A stretch of DNA of 64,000 bases from Dipteris shenzhenensis (lineage: Eukaryota > Polypodiophyta > Polypodiopsida > Gleicheniales): NCBI GenBank assembly GCA_047967505.1, contig CM106539.1. One strand, 5' to 3'. Under the pieces are notes generated by a model, which saw nothing but the letters and a program-made list of their open reading frames with translations, was not told the DNA's origin and searched no databases. Of this stretch, positions 27,101 to 39,200 are shown one piece after another (position 1 is the stretch's first letter; each line of letters starts with the position of its first letter). The translations under genes and the position numbers were made by a program.

Positions 27101-30100
27101 TCCGGGTACCTTCCATGTTCTTTGATGTGAGGTGCTGCCCATGTGGCAGTCCCCTCTCTTCTTTTCCTCTTGGGCACATCCTGCCCTAGGTCTCCCTCCC
27201 CCACGCTCTCCTCATTTGGGGGCTTACAGATGGGGAGGTGACCTTTCAAACAGTGAGGTCCGCTGGTATATAGATCCCCATTCTTCTTTCATCTATGGCA
27301 ATCCTGGTTATATGGCAGCTGGCCCCTTCAGCATTTACCATGGACCCAAGAAGAGTGGAGGACTGATGCGGAATCCCATTCAGGACCCTATCATTCTTCA
27401 GCAATACAATCAAGAATGTCATGCAATCACAGCTCCAGAATATGCAGTAGAAACCTACTAGGAGAGCACACTGGAAGAGACATGATATCACCTGTTCCCT
27501 ACAGACCTACTTCTAACGACGTCACTGGAGATCCCACAGGAGGAGACAAATCTCCAGGTTTTCCTGGTTATTCAGCATGGTGACCTACCAATGAAACTTT
27601 GGACAGAGTACTTGGAGCACATCCCCCATGCCCACGAGGCCTCACAATGGTTGAACCATACAGCATTGCTTATGGAGTTGCACGTAGGCCCACAGAGTCT
27701 GGCATGGCATTGCTTACTTGTTTGCCAGGATTTGGAGAGGTGATATATTCACATGGAGATCCATCACCTGGCTCACACTGTCAGGACCGTATTTTTATAG
27801 ACACCCCACAGGCCCTTCATGACATTTTTAGGCACCTGACTTGGCTGCGCCAATCTCATTTTCACACTGATTATGTGTACCTACCATATGGGATGTTGTT
27901 GATGATCACAGGAGTTACTCTGGTTTTTTTATATTTTATAGAAATCTCTTCTTGCGAAATAAATAAATAAATAGATAAGATCTGCTGCTGAGTAAGAACA
28001 CTAGTTACTTGTGATAATCAAGAAAACTGGGCAGTGTGCAGATGTCCAATTATAGCGTACTCATCACAGTGAAATGAAGGATGACAAACCTCCCTTCAAA
28101 CTCTCGCTTCTCAAGCTGTGAAAACTCGTAATATCGAAGGGCCGCCTCAAGGAATTTCCGCTTCAGATCCAAGATACGAGCATAGCAAACCTGTCAAATA
28201 GTTCAATAAGCATGTGTATATCATTTTTAAGAGGTGACAACACATTACAGAGCACCTACAGCAACCATGCATAGTATAGATAAATTGAGGCACATTGCCT
28301 GATTCATTTTCTGACAGAAAACAAAAGGTAAGTTTTAATCTCATGAATCCTGATACACACTTATAAGATTGAAACCATCAACTTCATTATCCAGAAGGAG
28401 AACAAGAAACCCAAATCCCCAAGGCAGGTCTACATCTTCAGATGCACAAATGCATATCCATGCAAAGGCCTACATAACAAGATTTCGTCATCAATAATAA
28501 TGCAGATCAGAAACACACCTTATACTGGAGATTTAGAGCCTCATCTTTGGTGTTATTAACCAAAAAAGAGGCTTTCTTGATAAAAGTTTCTGCATTTACT
28601 GCATCATCATCCTGAAATGCATCTCTCATTGATAAATAAATACAGCAGAGGCAAGCTTTCAGGACATGTCTTAAAAATAAAGCATTACTCAAGTCACAGG
28701 ATGCTACCACAACAAGTTAGAAATTCACACATAATGTAAACAATGACACCAAGAAAACAATTGTCCTGTGCTACAAGGGAGCGTCAATCAAACATATTTC
28801 TTTGTATAAATGAAGCAGCAAAAGAATGTGCTACCTCGAGGTATAAAAGAGCAATTTTCACACATTTAGAAAGCTTGTATGTATCATCCAACATCCTGCA
28901 GAATTGTAACAGATACGTCAATTGAAATTCTTGAACTGGTTTAATGCAGCTCTATCAAGCATGCTCAAAAGTTCATTATGGTCTCATTTCAATTTCTTGG
29001 TTCTGTAACTCTCCATTGAGAAGCAACTTTGCAAATTTCAAGCCAAAAATTTATTGATCCATCCTCTGATCAGCCTATTAATATTCTACAAAATACATGA
29101 GAGCATATCCAAACTAACCTGATTCCTGAGTCCAAATCAATGCCACTAAGCATCTGTGCAGCTTTCGACCATTGTTCTTCATTGACATAAAGCTCTGCCA
29201 ATCCCTCACGAATCACAGATACCTGTATTGCTACTGAGCATTTAATAAGTATACTTGGAAACCCCTAAAATAATTCTGTGCATGGCAATGAATAAAATAA
29301 ACTGAAATACCTTGCTCTATAACAACCAAGGAGCTGACGCTCATAGTAAATGATCACCTAACTAGACCATGTGACTAAGAAATAGGTGGAATCGATCGCT
29401 ACAGTAGAGCAGGAACATCTTGCCCTCAAATCCAAAGCACTTTAATTAGCTATTTTTCCTGAAAGCAAGAATTCGTTCACACCTGCCCAAGTACACCTAA
29501 GCAGAAACTGCATTGAAAGCCTACAGAACAAAACACTGCCACCCTGAGAGCCTAGGATTCTAATATCCTCCTATTTCTGTCAGAACACAGGCCTGGTATG
29601 ATGCTTCTATATATGAGTTGACGTGAGTACTTGTTGAATAAACGAAGTGTTACATTCCCATTAGGACGTAGCATGTTCTCAAATGGATACGTTCACATAA
29701 GCTTTTAGAGAGGCCGTTTAGGACAACCAAGGATCTATAATATACATTTGTTTGGAAACCTGTGCAGGTTTATACAATCATAAATCATTCGAGAGGCTAT
29801 GATGTGCTTAAGTAAAACAGGGATGTATTATTCACATATGTGTGGATTCTCTGTGTGAAAATCTATGCAAGGTTTATTGTTATTCATCCATTTGCGTCTA
29901 CAATGTGTGAACCGATAGTCAAGATTGATTCTTAAAAAACTTGGTTTAAGATGCAAGGAAGCTGAATTTGTGGAAGGCTTTTCTATATCTATATGAATCC
30001 AGGAACATGCCCTAACTCATCCTCTAAAAACACAACACAGTCCAGTTTCAATCTTATCATATCACTCATACCCACAGACAGTTCTTCATCAGCAGGCCGT

Positions 30101-33100
30101 CCTTTATCAGCTCGAGAGTCTTCCATCTCCGAGCATAGTTTGTAGCACCTTAGACAGTGGCTTCCCTTGCATCTACCAGTTCAGGGGACCATTTGATTTC
30201 CACAGTAGCTCCATGCAATGCCCCACGGTCTACCACCCATAAGGGTAGTGCAAACATTTCCACAACCAGCTCTGAGGGGTCTTCCATACCTGGGGCCAGC
30301 TCAGCTCATGCAGCACGCCCAAATGATGAGACTCTTGGGTCTACCACCCATGGGGATCATCCAGCTTCAGCAATTTATTCTCTTGGAGTTCCCACCTGAG
30401 GGGATCATTCAGTTCGTACAATTACATCGGATGGGTCTTTTACTTGTCCACTAGCTTTATCATGTCTAGTTCGTTCATTTGGGTCTTCCAGCTCTGGAGC
30501 GCAGTTCGTTGGATCAGCTTTAACATGTCCAGTTCGTACCTCTGGGTCTTCCACCCTGGGAGCTCAGCCCGCTGGATCAGCTTATCAGGGTAGCAAATAC
30601 TTTTCACAATTATCAAGGATGGGCCTTCCATCCCTTAAGCAGTTGCAAAAGATGAGCCTCTTGGGTCCACCACCGGACGGGTTTGTCTAGCTCGCATAGT
30701 TTGTTCTCTTGGGGCTTCCACCCAAGGGGACACCCCAGATGCAATAGACAAGGGTGATGGGTCTCCCATCCATCAAGCCTCTTCATCAACTCTGTTGGCC
30801 ACATCAGCTTTAGTCGGCATGACTAACATTTCACCTTCTCAGCAGAAGTGTTCAAGAATAGTGGGCTCAGTTTCCAATCCCGTTGGCCTTGATGCTCAGC
30901 AAGAGAAGGCGTCTCAGGAATTTGCCGGAGGCCTAGTAGGAGGGAGTACCCTCATCGTTGGAGTCACAGGTGTAGCTATCAGCAATACGGAGGTTGATGA
31001 TTCCTCTGCAGTCCATGAGGATAGTCATGCGGTTCCCTCTGCAGCTCTCCTTCCTCACTTCTTTAGGGAGGCAGCAGTTGCAATACTAGTTAGCAGAGAG
31101 GTTGGCGAGGCCTTCCCATTATTGTGTTTGCACTCCAGGAGATTAATCATACAGTGTCCTCTCCATCAGATCAGAGCCACCAGCAGTACCAGTGAAGACT
31201 GGTCTACACCCGCAGTTCCCTTGGTGATGACAGCAAATCGGTCGATTCATCAGAGGGGTGCTCATCAGCCTTGGTCCTTCCTCAGTACCTCAAAGGAACG
31301 GGCTCAATTCAGGAAGCATCAATCTCTCAGTCCTTTCAAGAGGCATATCAGTCATTCATTGTAGACAAGGTGTTCTCCAGCAGTTCCAGACATCTCACAG
31401 TTCTTTCAGGCAGCATCCCAGTCAGTTGATTTAAAGGGGTGCCCAGAAGCTCCTCCCTTCCTTCAAGAGCAGCCAGTACAGTCCACTCCTTGGAGGGGTG
31501 CTCTACAATGCCAATCACCTCTCAGCTCCTTGAGGAGACATGCATAATACCACCTCTCAGAGTTTCTCAGAGAGTCAGCTATAGTTTTCGGAGTTTATGG
31601 CATCATGCAAGTTCTTCGATAAACATTTACCTCCACAATTCCAGATTCCAAGAGGTGGCAGAGTTTTTACCCTCATCAATTATCACGCCAATAGAGGAGG
31701 CACGTGTATTCCAGCTTTCCCTTACTGCATGTTAGAAATGACCCAACAGAGGGTACACGCAGCGGAAATAATGCCAAGGAGCTCACACAGTGTGCGGTGT
31801 GGGTGTGGAATCACAAACTTCTTTACTTATGTGCATTCAATAGGTGTGCCGACTCATCAATAGACAATGAACCAAACTAGATAGAGAAACCACCAAATAA
31901 TATATTTCTGTCCACAACTATGGACACAATACAAGAGTGACAGATCCAGAGTCCCACCAATGGTGTGGTCCTCTGATCTTACCACGAAGTCCTTCTCCTA
32001 TCTGCTGGCTATCTCTAGACTAGAGTCCGCGTGCTCCACCTCGAGCGTAAGTAAACTTTCTGTCTAGAATGATCCTCTCCACCTTGCTGTCTGGAAACCA
32101 GCCTAGATGGGCAGCCTCCTGGCTAAGTCTGCAGCCCTGCTAGCACCTCTCTATCCTCATGAATGTAGGTCCAGAGGGTGGCTGCCTGCTGCTCCTTTCT
32201 GCTCTGGAATTGCTGCTGCAAGTGATAATGAAATGAGGCCTGAATGCCCTCTTTATATAGGCCCCAGGGGGGGCTGATAAAAACCGACCAGCCTGGTACA
32301 GACTGGCCGACCAGTCTGTGGCTGGTCCAGCCCTATAAGGCACACAACCCAGGGCTTTCTGGCCCAAACTTCCAGGGCCCTTTGGCCCTCCTTTCAAGGC
32401 ATATATCCAGCCTATAAAAGGCCTGTTTCCTGCCCACTGACAGCCACTTTTCCTGCTGCAGATCTGGGCCTGCACTCCCTGCAATGTCTGTGCCTCTACC
32501 AGGCCCTCTTCCCGGCCACGTGTCCTGTGCCGTACGGGTTCCTTGTGCTGGCTACTGCTTCGCCTTTTGCTACTGCAGATCCATCCTAGCTCCAGGTACC
32601 CACCATCTCTTTGATTCTTGCCCACATGACATCCAATCAGATGCCCATGTGACAGACACTCAAACCCTAGGTTCACCCCCCCCATGCTCTCCTCATTTGG
32701 GGGCTTACAGATGGGGAGGTGACCTTTCCAACACTGCAATCATGCAGACAGCAGTACCACACTTTCTAGGTGTGCATGTGAGTATTCTGGAGTTACCAGG
32801 TTTTCAGTTTTGGTTGCCTAGCTTCAACGGCTTTATCATCACCCCAGCAGTTCCTGGAGTAGCACCAGCATTTCTATGTCAGTGGATCTTCTGCAGTGAG
32901 GAAAATGCATGCCGACAGTTGGTAGCTAGTTTCATGCCATTGGACTTCCACAATGCAATGCCTCCACAACAACAGCCCAGTCAGTCCTCAGCAATTCACA
33001 TGCAATTCATATTTCCAAGAGCCTATCAGAGTGCATACCACAGAAGATCAGGAGTTCGCAGTAGTAGCATGGTGGGACGACTGGCCTCAGCAATTCGGCT

Positions 33101-36100
33101 TCCAGTCTTCGTGGCATTGCCGGTTCTCGGGAGTTTTTATTGACCCGCCGCATTATCATAGCAGAGAATTCGTTCCTCCGCCTCTTGGAGCGGTACCGAA
33201 TCAGTCCCAGTGCCAGACTGTTATTCCCCAGCTCTTTAAGAGGACAGTCAAATTTTAGTTGGTGGTGATCAAGATCGCATTCGCTTGGCAGATTCACTCA
33301 GAACCTCAGCAGCTATCATCATCCAGAATTTAGGCAGGAGAGAATGCCACATGCACCCCTACACTAGGGAGCATTGTGACACACAGTTTGACCCATTTGC
33401 CGTACGCTGTGACCCCATTGTGAGCCCTAGTCCAGGGACAAGTTAGGCACGAGCTACAGGGGTCCATTCCCAGTTCTCAAAGTCACAAGCCACAGCGGAG
33501 CAGTTCGGTGGCAGTGACAACTAGCTGTACAGCCATCAAATCACAGCAAAATTGCAAGCCCTTTTGGGGCAACTGGCAACCAATTGGCAGGCCACTAGGT
33601 TGTCCAAGGGCAGCCTTCAACAGGGACCAAGTCGGCCCATGTAGCAGCCCTATATAAGGGGCTGTTTGCCCCTCATTTCAGCATTCAGCTCCCAGTGCAT
33701 TTCAGCCAGCAGTTTCAGCAACATAGCTCCCTCTCTCTCAATCGCAGTTAGGGGGGAATATTCAGCTCATTTTTGTAACTATGATTAGGAAGATCTCTAA
33801 TCTCTCATGCTTGAGTTCTCCTACATGTATGTTCATCTAAATTCCGCACAGTTAGTCCCCGCATGTTACATACCCACACATACTTGAGCATATATTTATA
33901 CAAAGGTCTTCATACTAAGTTTCTATCAGCACTCCGAAGGTGAAGGGCAAACTCAGCCATGACAACGGCTAGCTCTAAAGGAAAAGGCTAATAAAAAATA
34001 AGTCCACATTCTCTTCATTCAACCAAAACTACTAGTAAACGCTATACGATTTCATTTTAGTCTCTCCCAAACGAGCATCTAAGCAAAAAAATGCTTAGAC
34101 AATCTAGCTGAAAGGGCAATGCATGTATTGGTAGTGTCCTCGAACGATGTCGTGTTTTGGTGTTGGAGGGTTATGTTTTCATAGTTTCGTTGTCCATAAG
34201 AGGTTCACGTTTAATTTCTTGTAGAAATTAACAAATACACAATAATTTTTTAGCAAAGAGAATAATCCTTGTCCAGGTGTTACTCAATTATGGCTAGTTC
34301 TAGCTTCAACAATATGCTCATAGAGCCTTTGATTAGGCTCGTCATGTGCTTGATGCTTTGCATCCAACAAAGTCTATCAAACAGTTGGGGGCTCACCTCC
34401 AACAAGTGTTACTTCTTGGGAATCTAGTGATGAAAACTTCTCAATAATCCCATGGGCAACGCATGTATTGGTAGTGTCCCTTAGACCGACATCATGTTTT
34501 GATGCTTGGTGTGTTATGTTTCCATAGTTTTTTTTGTCCATAAGAAGTTCAAGTTTAATTTTTTGTGAAAATTACAATATTTTTTTAGCAAAGAGAATAA
34601 TACTTGTCCGAGTGTTACTTAATCATGGCTAGTTCTAGCTTCAACACTATGCTCATAGAGCCTTTGATAAGGCTCGTCATGCGCTTGATGCTTTGCATCC
34701 AACAAAGTATATCAAACAGCTGGGCCAACAAGTGTTATTTCTTGGGAATTTAGTGATGAAAACTTCTCAATAATCCCATCGAGCAAATATGAATTCTTGA
34801 AACATGAACTCACATACCTCTGACACATCCTTTCAATAAATGGTATCCCATATTGACTATGAGAAAGTATGTGAGTGGCCTATTTTAATCCTTTTTGGGA
34901 TTTGTAAACCTTCATCTGAAATTATGCTAAGACAGCATTACCCCTATTAGACTTGTCTAAAGGGTGGAAAAAGAGAAATACAACAATTACTAGTAGATTG
35001 TGTGGACTAAGGAGCTTGATGCGCGCTCCAAGCAATTGAAACATGAGGTTACATCAGCTCATCATGGATGCTATTGGTGCAGCATTTTTCCAAGAAGGTA
35101 GACCGGTACCTTTTGAAAGCAAAAAGCTAATTGAGCCACAGTATAAGTGGCAAATGCATGAAAAAGAGCTACATGCTATTATTCATGCATTAAAAAAGTG
35201 AAGACATTATCTACATGGATCTACTTTTGCATACTTCTAAGCTATGGGACAAGAAGACCTGGTGGTTGGAGCTTATGCAATAATTTGACTTCAAGATTTA
35301 TCATCGAGAAGGATCTACCAACAAGGTAGTAGATGCCTTGACCAAAATTGGTAGAGGAATCAACTTTGCTTCACAGAGATTACTTGTATTGTTAGCTCTT
35401 ACAGAGTGAGTCACATGGTAACCATGCGCTAGGTGCGGGTCCCATACCGCCGTGTAGCCGCACCTCCTTACACCCCAAAAGGTCGACCGAGGTCTTCAAC
35501 CAAGGCCATGCATACAAGGCCCCCACAAGTGCACTTATGATTATGGGACTAATCTCCCTATTGTACATGTGTCACGCAACACACAAGAGAGCCCATTACC
35601 CTTAAAATTAATCAAGCCACATGAGGGGGGTACCAAAGGTGTTAGGCCCATATACATACAAGGCCCCCACAAGTGCACTTATGACTATGGGACTAATCTC
35701 CCTATTGTACATGTGTCACGCAACACACAAGAGAGCCCATTACCCTTAAAATTAATCAAGCCACATGAGGGGGGTACCAAGGCTGTTAGGCCCATATTCA
35801 ACATGTATGACTCTCTTACAGGCGCCTTCATCCCAAGGATGATTTCTTTCAAACGTGTGGGATGGAATGCCCCTCTTAGTAGCAAAATTAAAGAGTATTC
35901 CACTCAAAAAGGTTTGCTGGTCTGTGCATCGGGATGAGAGATACAAGACATTGTATGTTGTTTGAGTGTCCCAATACTAGACACTCAAGGGTACAAAGAG
36001 CTTTGGATGTAGTCAAAAGAACCTTCTTTTGTCCTAAGCTCAAGGTTGATGTCGAACTATATCCAACAGTTCCGAGTCGATAAAGCCGAGCGCTTGAGAC

Positions 36101-36199
36101 ATGGTGGCCTATTACATCCTTTAGAGACACCTGGGAAGAAATGGCAGAGTATTTCCAGAGACTTTGTGTGAGAAGTGCAGCAGAAATGAACGCGGGAGG

Positions 36200-36256
<57 letters not shown>

Positions 36257-39200
36257 CAAGAGAGAGAGGCACAAGAGAACTGTAAGTGATATACCTGAAT
36301 GAATCCAAGAACATTCCCAAACTCATCCTTTAAAAACACAACATAGTGCAATTTCAATCTCATGATAGTCACTCACAAGGTTGAAAACCATAAACTCCAT
36401 CATGGCAGGGACTAGCTACTATGACATCCCCACTGACGTCATCAGCGCCCAACAGTGGGTGTAGACCATAGTATAAAAATATGCTCTCACACATACAAAT
36501 CCACACACCCACACATACTTGAGCATCCATTTATACAAAGTATTCGTACTGAGTTTCTGTCGGCACTCCAGAGGTGAAGGGCAGACTCAGCCATGACGAA
36601 GGCTAGCACTAAAGGAGAAGGCTAATCAAAAGGTAGTCCAAAATCTCTTCAATCAAGCTACAACTGCTTGTGAAGTCTAAACGTTTTCATGTTAGTCTCT
36701 CCCCAACACGCATCCAAATCTAAATCTAGCTGATTAGGGCAACGCACCATTTAAGATAGAAAGAATTATCACAATACCAGCAGTGATCTCTGGAGAAAAC
36801 CCCGCTACAACTAGGGGAAAACCTCGGAGCCAACAGGCTGCTCAGGAGCTCAGACAAACAGCTCAACAACCAAGAAAACGGGAGGCTCGGAGAGTGGAAG
36901 AACTGCTCCACAGCTCTGCCCTAACACTGCTCACCAAGGCAGACTATGCTGCTCCACAAGGCAGTGGACTGCAGTGCTATGCTGCTCCTTTAGGTGGTGC
37001 AAAACAAGGAGAATGGGGGGCCTATATAAGGCAGCCCCCCCTGCCTGGTCAGTTGATCTAGACGGGACGACCCAGCCCTAGCGCTGCCCACAGCCCTATA
37101 AAGGGGAGGCTCTCCCCTAGCCTATAAGGGGCTGAGACCAGCCAAGGTGGCCGACCTCCACCCTCTGCTCTACAGGGCACCTAAACCCATGGCTGCACAA
37201 CAGGACATATCTGCCCAGACAGTCCCGCACCCCTCCCGGGAGCCTCCATGGCCATCGTGGCAATGCATGGACCAGAAAAGCATGCAGGAAAGCTATCAAG
37301 TCCTCCTCTCAGGGGGGTGGGCATACCCACAACACAGGCCCTCTCTCTCTATGCTACCCTCCCTCGCTGGGCAGTCACACCCACGATCAAGGCCCTCTCT
37401 CTCTAAGGTGACATCAGGAGATGTTGACCTCCAACACTGTGGTAGGATTACCATGAACATCTCTTGGGCATGATGCAATTTGGGTAACTGTTGAGCGACT
37501 CACCAAATTGCCACAATTCATTTCCACAAGAGAGACATTTGAGCCACTCAGCTTGCCCACCTGTTCGTTGAAAAGTTGTTTTACATGTATGGCTTGCCGG
37601 CTGAAATAGTTAGTGAAAGAGATGCTAAGTTTACTAAGCATTTTTTGAGAAACATCAAACACTCGGCTCCGTATGAGTTTGACTGATGATCTTGAATCTG
37701 ATGGACAGACTGAGAAAATAGATCATAATCTGAAGTTGCCCAGGAGCTTATGTCTCCTGGAGGCAATCTCATTGGGAAGAATATCTTCCTTTGGAGTTTG
37801 CTTGTAATAGTGCTAAGCGTTTGGCCACCCAAATCAGTGCATTCATACTGATGTGGATACCAACCTAGAGCCCCATGGGTAGGTGGCTTGCCAAAAGTCG
37901 AGGTTGACACTGCTGCTGAGTCATTGCAACAGCAACAAGATATGTTGCAACTTGCAATTTGCAAGGGAAAGCATACTCAAGATAGAGCACGATTTTATGC
38001 TGATCACAAGTATTGATTTCTCCGACATTGAAACAGTTAGGACATGACGTACCTTTAGTACAATTAGGGTAGTCTTAGGGTTGAGACACCGAGGACACCC
38101 TCTGCCCATAGAAGTGTGAGCCTTAGCTCATGTGGGACATTCTTGGGAGTGGGGCCTCCTGAGAATACCCAGCAAGGATGGAGTCTATCAAAGCCTATGT
38201 CCCCCTAACGACATCGCTGTGCACATGAGACTGCATGGTATGGGACACGTAGTCTTAGCTGCGAGTTTACTGGTCACAGGTTGCATGCTCTCTAGCTCAG
38301 GGGTGATACTTTGCGAGGCTCTGTGGTTGGATGGTGACACACTAGCCTACACATGTGTGTCCCTGTGTTTGTGTTCTAACCTCTAATTATGTTGCCAGGT
38401 AGCTTGTGCATAGAGGATAGCATTGTACCGGTGTTTCACTATACCATTGATAGCCATGAAGCTGGCTTGCAAGCAAACATGCAAAACCACAGTGCAAAAG
38501 CACCTTGTAGGCAACTAACATGACATGACAAGGAGGCTAAAGCTGATATACACACATCCAAAGCATCAAATCAGCTTTTCTTTTCTCTTGTAGCTGATTC
38601 CACACAAAATTTCGTGAAGATCTGTATATATAGATATATATAGATATAGATTTTTTTTTGCAAAAAGAGACTTCTATTAAGTATTAAAGAAAACCATTAG
38701 AGCAAGCTCCATACTGGATACACCATGCAATGCATGAAAAGCTTGAGCCAAAAAGAAAGGATTGTGGCTGATAGTGCCATCTCAATCCAGTAGAACCCTC
38801 CAAGAATAGATATAGATATTGATATAGATATATTGTACCCCTAGCTCTTTTGGAAGCAACCAGTCTAACTGTGAGGATTTGCAGTTGAAGGTCCACTTGC
38901 TTTTATCTTATCACTTCTTCAAAAGGGCTATAATACAAGAAAAGTAATGAAGAAACTCCGCTCTGGTGTGAGGCCCAGAGTTTTGGAGGCTTTTTCATAT
39001 GAAGAGATCTGAAGAGCAAAAACCTGGGTTGTAGAAAATCCGCACTATGAGATGACAAAGTTGCACAGTGACCCACATTTAGCTCGTTGGCAAGGTCCAC
39101 TTACTAGGGATGGTGTGTTACATAAAGTCTTTTACATCTGCATTGCTACAACGGTGTAGCATTTTATTACCTCGCTACTTTGAATGTCGCAATGGTCACG

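Noticed and set aside
34114-34779. CRISPR array or prokaryotic repeat
   Set aside because: Only two long diverged units, no short regular repeats and spacers; the context is a plant gene intron.
35888-36372. Leu-Ser-rich ORFs on the - strand
   Set aside because: Translations of a GA/TC microsatellite.
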